Source: Fidelibacterota bacterium
Lineage (GTDB): Bacteria > Pseudomonadota > Alphaproteobacteria > Rhodospirillales > Rhodospirillaceae
Reading direction: 5' to 3'
Assembly: GCA_947476275.1 (NCBI GenBank)
Contig: CANJPQ010000019.1
Coordinates: forward strand, 1-64,000
Length of the DNA: 64,000 bases
The stretch's first letter is position 1. Every line of letters begins with the position of its first letter. The notes beneath the pieces were generated by a model. The model worked only from the letters and a program-made list of their open reading frames with translations, did no database searches and had not been told where the DNA came from. Both the position numbers and the translations under genes were made by a program. Positions 8,113 to 15,529 of this stretch are shown piece by piece.

Positions 8113-9063
8113 ATGAAGCGCATCCTTCTCGCCCTGCTGCTATCGACCTCGGTTTCGGCCGCCCCTGCCCTCGCCGCAGATCCGCCGCTGTGGGCGTTCC
8201 CGGTCGGCCAGGCCTACGTCGCGCCACCGCCGGAGACCGGCGAACAGCTCAAGGTGCCCAACAGCGACAAGAGTTTCACGCGCACCCAGCTGCGCAATAT
8301 CTTCAGCGTGCCGGACTGGCACCCGGAGAGCCATCCGCCGATGCCCGACGTGGTCGCCAAGGGTAAGGCACCCAAGCTTTGGGCCTGCGGCTACTGTCAC
8401 CTGCCGACCGGCCAGGGGCGCCCGGAGAACTCCAGCCTCGCTGGCCTCGACCAGGGCTACATGATCCAGCAGGTGCTGGACATGAAGGAAGGCAAGCGCA
8501 AGGTCTCGCAGCCGAAGATGGAACCGGTGGTGCGCATGCATGAAGCCGCCGAGGCCGTAAGCCTGGAAGACCTCCAGACCGCGACCGAATACTTCTCGAA
8601 CCTCAAGTACAAGCCGTGGATCAAGGTGGTCGAGACCGACAAGGTGCCGAAGACCAAGATCATGGCGATGTATGTGCCGCTGGACGGTACTGAAACCGAG
8701 AAACTGGGCGACCGCATCATCGAAGTGCCTGAGAAGCCCGACCTGACCGACATCCGCGACTTCCAGACCGGCTTCATCGCCTATGTGCCCAAGGGTGCGG
8801 TCAAGCGCGGCGAGAAGCTCGCGAAAAAGGGCGTCAACGGCGGCGCGCCGTGCGCAACCTGCCATGGACCTGACTACAAGGGTCTCGGTCCCGTCCCGAC
8901 GCTCGCCGGCCGCTCGCCGACCTACACCGGCCGCCAACTGTGGAACATGCGCGAAGGCTTCCGCCACGGCACCTGGAGCGCACTCATGGCGCAGACCGTG
9001 GTCGAGCTGAAGGACAAAGAGATCATCGACCTCGCGGCGTATTTCGCGAGCTTGAAGCCGTAG
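8113..9063 (+). CDS. Periplasmic di-heme cytochrome c
   Basis: The ATG at 8113 (316 residues) was chosen because GGGGGACC precedes it and it begins a clean signal peptide (MKRILLALLLSTSVSAAPALA). An in-frame start at 8035 would include the terminator hairpin. Two heme-binding motifs are present, CGYCH (92-96) and CATCH (247-251), so there are two class I-like cytochrome domains. The gene lies directly after a TonB receptor gene; receptor plus cytochrome c pairs in alphaproteobacteria often serve periplasmic dehydrogenases, but no dehydrogenase is seen here. It probably passes electrons to the respiratory chain. Confidence 0.88.
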   Translation: MKRILLALLLSTSVSAAPALAADPPLWAFPVGQAYVAPPPETGEQLKVPNSDKSFTRTQLRNIFSVPDWHPESHPPMPDVVAKGKAPKLWACGYCHLPTGQGRPENSSLAGLDQGYMIQQVLDMKEGKRKVSQPKMEPVVRMHEAAEAVSLEDLQTATEYFSNLKYKPWIKVVETDKVPKTKIMAMYVPLDGTETEKLGDRIIEVPEKPDLTDIRDFQTGFIAYVPKGAVKRGEKLAKKGVNGGAPCATCHGPDYKGLGPVPTLAGRSPTYTGRQLWNMREGFRHGTWSALMAQTVVELKDKEIIDLAAYFASLKP

Positions 9064-9080
9064 CCGTCAGGGCGACAAAC

Positions 9081-9112
9081 AAAAGGGCGGCGCCCGCGAG
9101 CGCCGCCCTTTT
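9081..9112. terminator. Bidirectional intrinsic terminator
   Basis: A 13-bp perfect stem (AAAAGGGCGGCGC with GCGCCGCCCTTTT) around a 6-base loop has an A-run on the left and a T-run on the right. It therefore works for the cytochrome gene on the plus strand and for the pnt operon on the minus strand. Confidence 0.92.
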
Positions 9113-9135
9113 CGTATAGAACCGCGCAGGATCGG

Positions 9136-10530
9136 TTACAGCCCGCCGACGATCTCTTCGGTCATTTTCTTGGCGTCGCCGAACAGCATCATGGTGTTGT
9201 CGCGGTAGAACAACTCGTTATCCACGCCGGCGTAGCCGGCCGCCATCGAGCGCTTCACGAACAAGACGGTCTTGGCCTTCTCCACATCGAGGATCGGCAT
9301 GCCGTAGATCGGGCTTTGCGGATCGGTCTTGGCGACCGGGTTGGTGACATCGTTCGCGCCGATCACGTACACGGCGTCGGCGGTGGAGAATTCGTGGTTG
9401 ATCTCATCCAATTCGAACACTTCGTCGTAGGGCACGTTGGCTTCGGCCAGCAGCACGTTCATATGGCCGGGCATGCGGCCGGCAACCGGGTGGATGGCGT
9501 ATTTCACGGTGACGCCCTGTGCCTTCAGCTTGTCGGCCATCTCGCGCAAGGCATGCTGGGCTTGCGCCACCGCCATGCCGTAGCCCGGCACGATGATGAC
9601 TTTGGAGGCGTTTTTCATGATGAAGGCCGCATCGTCGGCGGAGCCGGACTTGTGGGGCCGGGCTTCTTTCTTCGCGCCGCCGCCGGCCGCCGCGGCCGCG
9701 TCACCACCGAAGCCACCGAGGATGACGTTGACGATCGAGCGGTTCATGCCCTTGCACATGATGTAGGACAGGATCGCACCCGAGGAGCCGACCAGCGCGC
9801 CGACGATGATCAACAAGCTGTTCTGCAGCGTGAAGCCGATGCCCGCCGCCGCCCAGCCGGAATAGCTGTTGAGCATGGACACGACCACGGGCATGTCCGC
9901 GCCGCCGATCGGCAGGATCAGCAGGAAGCCGATCAGGAAGCTCAAGCCCGCGACCGCGTAGAAGTAGTTCGCATCCTGCGTGATGCAGAACAGGATGATC
10001 ATCGCGACGATGCCCAGCCCGATCAGCGCATTGAGCGGATGCTGGCCCGCAAACACCAGCGGGTTGCCGCTCATAAGGCCTTGCAGCTTGGAGAAGGCGA
10101 TAACCGAGCCTGAGAAGGTGATTGCGCCGATCGCCAGGCCGATGCTCATTTCCACCAGGCTGTTGGTGTGGATCGCGCCGGGCACGCCGATGTTGTAGGC
10201 CTCCGGCGCGAAGAACGCCGCCATGGCGACGAATACCGCGGCCAAGCCAACGAGGCTGTGGAACGCCGCCACCAACTGCGGCAGCGCCGTCATCTGGATC
10301 TTACGCGCGATCACCGCGCCAATGACGCCGCCGACGGCGATGCCGGCGATGATCAGTCCGAACGTCTGCACCACAGGCGAAAACAGCGTGGTGACAATGG
10401 CGATGACCATGCCGGTCATGCCGAGGATATTGCCGCGCCGCGACGTCTCCGGATTGGACAGGCCCCGCAGCGTCAGGATGAAAAAGACGCCCGCGATGAT
10501 GTAGGCGAGAAGCGTGAGGCCGACGAGCAT
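9136..10530 (-). CDS. pntB: NAD(P) transhydrogenase subunit beta
   Basis: The protein has 464 residues. The N-terminal half is a polytopic membrane domain. The C-terminal third is the NADP(H)-binding domain III with VIIVPGYGMAVAQAQ, KYAIHPVAGRMPGHMNVLLAEA (in parts), YVIGANDVTNPVA and the GYAGVDNELF segment. With PntAA and PntAB it forms the proton-pumping transhydrogenase of the inner membrane, which makes NADPH from NADH at the expense of the proton gradient. It is the last gene of the three-gene operon, 11 bases after pntAB, and ends at the shared terminator. Confidence 0.97.
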   Translation of the reverse strand: MLVGLTLLAYIIAGVFFILTLRGLSNPETSRRGNILGMTGMVIAIVTTLFSPVVQTFGLIIAGIAVGGVIGAVIARKIQMTALPQLVAAFHSLVGLAAVFVAMAAFFAPEAYNIGVPGAIHTNSLVEMSIGLAIGAITFSGSVIAFSKLQGLMSGNPLVFAGQHPLNALIGLGIVAMIILFCITQDANYFYAVAGLSFLIGFLLILPIGGADMPVVVSMLNSYSGWAAAGIGFTLQNSLLIIVGALVGSSGAILSYIMCKGMNRSIVNVILGGFGGDAAAAAGGGAKKEARPHKSGSADDAAFIMKNASKVIIVPGYGMAVAQAQHALREMADKLKAQGVTVKYAIHPVAGRMPGHMNVLLAEANVPYDEVFELDEINHEFSTADAVYVIGANDVTNPVAKTDPQSPIYGMPILDVEKAKTVLFVKRSMAAGYAGVDNELFYRDNTMMLFGDAKKMTEEIVGGL

Positions 10531-10541
10531 GATGCGGCCCC

Positions 10542-10859
10542 CTACTTCTGCTTCTTTTTAAACATCGACAACATTCGCTGGGTCACGATGAACCCACCGA
10601 AGATGTTCACCGACGCCAGCACGACCGCGCAGAAGCCGAGGATCGCCGCCGGGCCGAAGCCTTCGGGCCCCGCGGCCAGGATAGCGCCGACAATGATCAC
10701 GCTGGAGACGGCATTCGTCACGGCCATCAAGGGCGAGTGCAGCGCAGGCGTGACGCTCCACACCACATAGAATCCGACGAACACCGCGAGCACGAACACC
10801 GTGAGCAGGTAGTAGAAATCGTTGCCGCCGCCGTGGGCCATCGTTGCGACTTGATCCAT
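10542..10859 (-). CDS. pntAB: NAD(P) transhydrogenase subunit alpha, part 2 (membrane)
   Basis: The protein has 105 residues with three or four hydrophobic segments: FYYLLTVFVLAVFVGFYVVW (about 15-34), AVSSVIIVGAILAAG and AAILGFCAVVLASVNIFGGF. It ends in TQRMLSMFKKK. The match to the short alpha-2 subunit of three-gene transhydrogenases is direct. It supplies part of the proton channel of domain II. Gaps of 11 bases on both sides place it between pntAA and pntB in one operon. Confidence 0.96.
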   Translation of the reverse strand: MDQVATMAHGGGNDFYYLLTVFVLAVFVGFYVVWSVTPALHSPLMAVTNAVSSVIIVGAILAAGPEGFGPAAILGFCAVVLASVNIFGGFIVTQRMLSMFKKKQK

Positions 10860-10870
10860 GATGTTTTCTC

Positions 10871-12004
10871 CTAGCCCTTCAGCGCCGGCAGAACCACTTC
10901 GCCGTCCTTGGTGACGAGCGTGCCCTTCACCAGATCGTCGTCCCAGTTGATCTTGAGGGCGCCGGTGCCCTTCTCGATCATGAGGGTCACGAAGTTCAGG
11001 ATATTCTTCGAGAACAGCATGCTCGAATCCCGCGCCAGACGTGACGGCAGGTTGGCGTGCCCCATGATGGTCACGCCGTTCGCGGTGGTGACGACCTGAT
11101 CCAACTGGGTGCCTTCAACGTTGCCGCCGGCTTCGGCAGCGAGATCGACGATCACCGAGCCTGCCTTCATGTTTGCCACCATGTCGGCGGTGACCAGCTT
11201 CGGCGCGGGGCGGCCGGGAATGAGCGCGGTCGTGATAACGATGTCGGACTTCAGCACTTCGGCGCGCACGGCTTCGGCCTGCTTGCGCTTGAACTCCTCG
11301 TCCATCTCCTTGGCGTAGCCGCCTGAGGTCTCAGCGGCCTTCATCTTCTCCTCATCGACGACGATGAACTTGCCACCGAGGGATTCCACCTGCTCCTTCG
11401 CGGCGTAGCGCACGTCGGTCGCGTAAACCACCGCGCCCATGCGCTTGGCGGTGGCGATGGCCTGCAGGCCCGCAACGCCGGCGCCAAACACCAGCACCCG
11501 GGCCGGCGCAATCGTACCGGCGGCGGTCATCATCATCGGCATGGCGCGGCCGAAGGTGGCGGCGGCATCGATCACCGCCTTGTAGCCGGACAGGTTCGAC
11601 TGGGAGGACAGAATATCCATGGCTTGCGCGCGGCTAATGCGCGGCATGAGCTCCATCGCGAAGGCGGTGACGCCCTGGCGCGCCAAAGCCTGGGCGGTGT
11701 CCTTCGAGGAAAGGGCCGCGAGATGGGCGATGAGGATCGACCCCTTCTTGAGATACCCAATCTCCTCGTCCAGCGGCTTTGCGATCTTGAACACCACGTC
11801 GGCGCTCGCGCAGGCGGCGGTGGCATCGGGCGCGATGGTGGCACCCGCAGCCGTGTAATCCGCATCGGAAATACTGGCAGCAGCGCCCGCGCCGCTTTCC
11901 ACCACGATCTGGCAGCCAAGCGCCAACAACTTCTTCGCCGTGTCGGGCGTCGCCGCAACGCGTGATTCGCCGGGCCGGCGCTCCTTCAGGACCGCGATCT
12001 GCAT
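10871..12004 (-). CDS. pntAA: NAD(P) transhydrogenase subunit alpha, part 1 (NAD-binding)
   Basis: The protein has 377 residues beginning MQIAVLKERRPGESRVAATP, the hallmark start of the alanine dehydrogenase/transhydrogenase alpha family. The Rossmann motif RVLVFGAGVAGLQAIATAKRMG and the segments YATDVR and IVITTALIPGRPAPKLVT identify domain I, which binds NAD(H) in the cytosol. A split alpha subunit, as here, is typical of alphaproteobacteria. It is the first gene of pntAA-pntAB-pntB; the start is preceded by GGGAGG. Confidence 0.96.
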   Translation of the reverse strand: MQIAVLKERRPGESRVAATPDTAKKLLALGCQIVVESGAGAAASISDADYTAAGATIAPDATAACASADVVFKIAKPLDEEIGYLKKGSILIAHLAALSSKDTAQALARQGVTAFAMELMPRISRAQAMDILSSQSNLSGYKAVIDAAATFGRAMPMMMTAAGTIAPARVLVFGAGVAGLQAIATAKRMGAVVYATDVRYAAKEQVESLGGKFIVVDEEKMKAAETSGGYAKEMDEEFKRKQAEAVRAEVLKSDIVITTALIPGRPAPKLVTADMVANMKAGSVIVDLAAEAGGNVEGTQLDQVVTTANGVTIMGHANLPSRLARDSSMLFSKNILNFVTLMIEKGTGALKINWDDDLVKGTLVTKDGEVVLPALKG

Positions 12005-12037
12005 GAGCCTCCCTTCCGACGCTTAAGACTCCGCTTC

Positions 12038-12063
12038 GGAACCGAAGCGATCAACCGAGCGTT
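12038..12063 (+). promoter_or_regulatory. Candidate EcfG-type promoter (GGAAC-N17-CGTT)
   Basis: GGAAC at 12038-12042 and CGTT at 12060-12063 are separated by 17 bases, matching the known general-stress (EcfG) promoter pattern of alphaproteobacteria. It points toward the DUF3108 gene 175 bases downstream. GGAAC also sits inside a palindrome, CTTCGG-AA-CCGAAG. One match of this length can arise by chance; the distance to the gene is long. The rest of the 12005-12237 gap shows nothing else recognisable. Confidence 0.4.
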
Positions 12064-12237
12064 GTCCTAGCGCGTGGTATTGCGAAAATCTATCGCCGGT
12101 TGCCATAGAACCAAATTTGCCCAAGCAAGCCAAGGATTTGTGATGCAACCCTGGGCCTGCTGCAGCCGCAATGCCACCTATTTTTGCTAGGGCGGCGGCG
12201 GCGGCACAGGCTAGGCTAGAAGCCTACTGGAGGACCG

Positions 12238-13146
12238 ATGAAGCCACCTATTCGTCCGTTTCTCGCTGCAGTGACCAGTTCTCTGGCTGGGCTTTGCATT
12301 CTGATCGCTCCAGCGACGGCGGCGCCCGCGCCGCAATCCGAGCGGCTGATCTACGTCCTTCAATTCGGCGGCCTCTCGGTCGCCGATGTGATGATTACCC
12401 TCGACGCGACACCGAGCCATTACCGCAGCGACATCCAACTGAAGTCGCGCGGGCTGATGTCGATGTTCAAAACATTCACCGCCGACTTGCATGGCGAAGG
12501 CGAACTACGCCCCACGACGCTGGCAGCGACGCCGCGATCTTTCCGGCGCGACATCGTGACCGATGACCTTGCCTCCACGCTCGACATTTCCTACGACCCC
12601 GCGACCGCGCTTGCGACACCGCAGCAAAAGGTCGTGAACCGCGCCACCGGCGAAGCGAAAAAAGAAGAAGACATGCCGTGGAATAGGCGCAGCGAAAAAG
12701 TGAAGCCCGTGCCGGACGCCCTGCGAACGAACGTGCTCGATCCGGTGGCGGCCTTCATCGCCGCGCGGGAGATCATACGTGGCAGCGACACACCCACGTC
12801 CTTCTCCGTACCGATCTATGACGGCAAGCGCCGCTATAACATCGTCGGCAAGACCGAGGCACCGCGCGAGATGACCGTGAACGACAAGTCGCGCATGCTG
12901 ATCGCCGTGAAGGGCAAGGTCGAGCCGGTGTTCGGCTTCGACGAGAAACTGCAGGACAAGGTGCACGAAGGCGACGGCAAGATCTTGTTCTCGGCCGACG
13001 ACCGCCTGCTGCCTGTGCAGATCATGGTCGGCAATAGCCTCGGCGTCGGTGTGATGAACCTGGTGGCCGATTGCCGTGTCGAGGCCGCAGCGTGCGATGC
13101 GTTCAGCCTGGGGCAGGAACAGGCGCAGGCGCCGGTGGCGAATTAA
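12238..13146 (+). CDS. DUF3108 domain-containing exported protein
   Basis: The protein has 302 residues, starts after GGAGGACCG, and has a signal peptide (hydrophobic stretch to about residue 28, ending ATAAP). The body fits DUF3108: LIYVLQFGGLSVADVMITLD, HYRSDIQLKSRGLMSMF, then PVPDALRTNVLDPVAAFI and FSVPIYDGKRRYNIVGKTE. The family is thought to be a periplasmic beta-rich (LolA-like) protein, sometimes linked to envelope lipids or polysaccharide, but its role is unproven. It stands alone on the plus strand, divergent from pntAA and convergent with the DUF1838 gene. Confidence 0.82.
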   Translation: MKPPIRPFLAAVTSSLAGLCILIAPATAAPAPQSERLIYVLQFGGLSVADVMITLDATPSHYRSDIQLKSRGLMSMFKTFTADLHGEGELRPTTLAATPRSFRRDIVTDDLASTLDISYDPATALATPQQKVVNRATGEAKKEEDMPWNRRSEKVKPVPDALRTNVLDPVAAFIAAREIIRGSDTPTSFSVPIYDGKRRYNIVGKTEAPREMTVNDKSRMLIAVKGKVEPVFGFDEKLQDKVHEGDGKILFSADDRLLPVQIMVGNSLGVGVMNLVADCRVEAAACDAFSLGQEQAQAPVAN

Positions 13147-13155
13147 GCACGTCGT

Positions 13156-13174
13156 CCTCGGGCTTGACCCGAGG
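13156..13174. repeat. Small palindromic repeat between convergent genes
   Basis: CCTCGGG (13156-13162) and CCCGAGG (13168-13174) flank CTTGA. The wording TCCTCGGGCTTGACCCGAGG is the usual form of a short dispersed palindrome in alphaproteobacterial genomes. It may serve as a two-way terminator for the DUF3108 and DUF1838 genes. Confidence 0.6.
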
Positions 13175-13194
13175 GTGACATTAAGAATGAATTC

Positions 13195-14085
13195 CTACGT
13201 CGGCTTGCGCTGCTTCATGTATTCGGCGAAGTCGATGATAGGCTTCTTCCAAATATCCAGGCTGAGATCGAAAATCTCCGGTGTCTTCTTCTCAAGGCTG
13301 ATGCGCGCGGCCTTGGGCATGTCGTCCAGGCTGTTGAGTTTCGCGCCGTAGGCTTTGCCGTAGCTGCGGCCCGGCTTTCCGCCCAGCCCGAGCCAGGGAT
13401 GGAAGCTAACCAGATTCTGGAAGCTCGCAAACGACGGTGCGCGGTTGATGTTGGGGTTGGCTACGTCCACCAGCCGCGCCATGTGGTGGGAGTGCGAGTC
13501 CCAGTAGAACGTGGGACCCGCGGATTCCTTCGGCCACTTGTCCGCCTTCATCGGGTTGGGGAAGGAGAACGCCGACATTGCAGGAACGAAGACCACGCCG
13601 CCGAAGCTTTCCATGCGCATGGGCTTGGGCTTCACAGTGGCGGTCTCGTCGGTGATCGAACCGTCGGGACCGAGTTCCGTCTTGATCGGGCCGCCCAGGA
13701 ACTGCCAGATCTCGCGTTTCTCGCCGGTGATTGGGTTCTCCCACACTTCCAGCGGCTCGTCGGTGTCGAACTTGCAGTAGGCGCCACTCTCATGGACCGT
13801 GCCGGCGTAATTGCCATTGGGCAGCGGCTTCCACTTAGTGATGTTCAGGTTGTTCATGGTGGAGAACGGCACGAGATTGCCGTCGTTCATGTAGCCGTAC
13901 AGATGAAGGCGATAGAAGGTGTAGACCGTCTCTTCCACGCAGGAGCCGACAACCTTCGCCCGCGCCTTGGCGCGTTCCTTCGGGTCTTCCAGATTGAGCG
14001 CCGGCGCGGTGGCGGCCTCGGCGGCACCGCCAAGGCCCATGGCCATCAGGCTGGTCATGGCAAAGCTGTCGCGGCGTGAAATCAT
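13195..14085 (-). CDS. DUF1838 family exported protein
   Basis: The protein has 296 residues with an N-terminal twin-arginine-like leader (MISRRDSFAMTSLMAMGLGG, then AEA). The rest follows DUF1838 (PF08894): GSCVEETVYTFYRLHLYGY, LEVWENPITGEKREIWQFLGGP (in parts), a Phe/Trp-rich centre with FYWDSHSHHMA, and FASFQNLVSFHPWLGLGG. The biochemical role is unknown; members are often near catabolic genes. It is the last gene of a minus-strand cluster with the ABC1-like kinase and oligoendopeptidase genes, 67 bases after the kinase gene. Confidence 0.85.
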   Translation of the reverse strand: MISRRDSFAMTSLMAMGLGGAAEAATAPALNLEDPKERAKARAKVVGSCVEETVYTFYRLHLYGYMNDGNLVPFSTMNNLNITKWKPLPNGNYAGTVHESGAYCKFDTDEPLEVWENPITGEKREIWQFLGGPIKTELGPDGSITDETATVKPKPMRMESFGGVVFVPAMSAFSFPNPMKADKWPKESAGPTFYWDSHSHHMARLVDVANPNINRAPSFASFQNLVSFHPWLGLGGKPGRSYGKAYGAKLNSLDDMPKAARISLEKKTPEIFDLSLDIWKKPIIDFAEYMKQRKPT

Positions 14086-14152
14086 GGCGGGCTATCTCCT
14101 TTGTCTCGGGCCCTCTTGAAGGGCCAAGTGGAGCAAGCCCGCGCGGGGTTGC

Positions 14153-15526
14153 CTAGGGCTGCGAGCCCGACGCCCGCGTCTCGGTCACGAGTTGGTCTAG
14201 CTTCACTTTCTTGAGAGCCACGGTCTGGATCTTCGACATCTTGATAGGGTCGAAGTCGGCAATGGTGTCGTGGAACAGGCGATACCAATTCACCTGTGCC
14301 TTCAAGCGCATGAACACCGAGCCGAGGCCAATCGCGGCCCGGTCCATCAATGCGAATTCCCGGGGGGGCTTGACCCCGCCGAGGCGGCGCAATTCGCCGT
14401 GAACCTTGGCGGCGGTGTCGCGGCCGTATTCGGTGGAGTTGGTCTCCTCCATCAGGCGCGGGCGATCCTCCATCAGGGGCGCATAGATGAAACTCGCCCA
14501 GATGTTGAGGGCGTCGATCATCTCGTTGGAGAGATTCTTGAAGCCCCAGATTTCGTAAGCCGAGACGGCGAGATCGCGGTCGCCTTTCTGGAGTGCGCGA
14601 TAGAGATCGATCACGCCGTGGATGAACGGCGCAGGGAAGACGCGGATCGAACCGAAGTCGAGCAGATTGATGGTGCCGTCCGCCCGCACCGTGTAGTTGC
14701 CCAGGTGCGGATCGCCGTGAATGACGCCATAGCGATACAGCGGCGTGTACCAGGCGCGGAACATGTTCACCGCGATCTTGTCGCGCATCTCCTGGTCCGC
14801 TTCGGCCGCGACATCGGGCAGCGGCCGGCCATCGAGCCAAGTCATCGTCAACAACCGTTTGGTGGAAAGATCCGCGATCACGTCCGGGACATGGACGGCG
14901 GCCTCGTCCTTCAGCATCAGGCGATAGAGCGCGAGGTTCTTGGCCTCATTGGCATAGTCGAGTTCTTCCCGCAGGCGGGCGGTGATTTCCGCATGGATTT
15001 CCGTCGGATCGATCGATGGGTCCATGCGGCGATAGGCGGCGAAGATCAGTTTCAGCTGACCGAGATCCGCTTCCACGGCGGAGTCCATCGCCGGGTATTG
15101 CAGCTTGCAGGCCAGCGCCGTGCCGTCATGAGCCGTGGCGCGATGCACCTGGCCCAGGGACGCGGCATAGGATGCTTCACGTTCGAAGCTGGCGAACTTG
15201 CTTTTCCACCCCTCGCCCAGCTCCGCGGTCATGCGGCGATTGACGAACGGCCAGCCCATGCGCGGTGCGTTGGACTGCAACTGGGCGAGTTCGCGGGCGT
15301 ATTCCTTGGGCAGCGCATCGGGGATGGTGGCGAGAATCTGCGCCACCTTCATCAACGGGCCCTTGAGCGAACCCAGCGCAAGTTTCAGGGCTTCCGCGTT
15401 ACGTGCGCTGTCGCCCTTGATACCGAGCGCGCGCTCCGCCGTCACCCGCGCGGCGAAACCGCCGATGCCGGCGCCAACTCGGGCATAGCGACCGATGCGG
15501 CCACCAAAGGTGTTCTCGTCGGCCAT
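14153..15526 (-). CDS. ABC1/UbiB-family atypical kinase
   Basis: The protein has 457 residues with the ABC1 layout: the N-terminal signature around KGPLMKVAQ (residues 55-63), the alanine-rich loop AASLGQVHRA (121-130), an invariant lysine in ACKLQYP (K141), the EELDY motif, then HGDPHLGNY and LLDFGS as catalytic and metal-binding loops. In UbiB the first motif is KxGQ; here it is KVAQ. Members bind ATP and help ubiquinone or lipid metabolism. No transmembrane pair is seen at the C-terminus, unlike UbiB, so it is better called AarF-like than ubiB. It starts 3 bases after the pepF-like stop. Confidence 0.88.
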   Translation of the reverse strand: MADENTFGGRIGRYARVGAGIGGFAARVTAERALGIKGDSARNAEALKLALGSLKGPLMKVAQILATIPDALPKEYARELAQLQSNAPRMGWPFVNRRMTAELGEGWKSKFASFEREASYAASLGQVHRATAHDGTALACKLQYPAMDSAVEADLGQLKLIFAAYRRMDPSIDPTEIHAEITARLREELDYANEAKNLALYRLMLKDEAAVHVPDVIADLSTKRLLTMTWLDGRPLPDVAAEADQEMRDKIAVNMFRAWYTPLYRYGVIHGDPHLGNYTVRADGTINLLDFGSIRVFPAPFIHGVIDLYRALQKGDRDLAVSAYEIWGFKNLSNEMIDALNIWASFIYAPLMEDRPRLMEETNSTEYGRDTAAKVHGELRRLGGVKPPREFALMDRAAIGLGSVFMRLKAQVNWYRLFHDTIADFDPIKMSKIQTVALKKVKLDQLVTETRASGSQP

Positions 15527-15529
15527 CGC

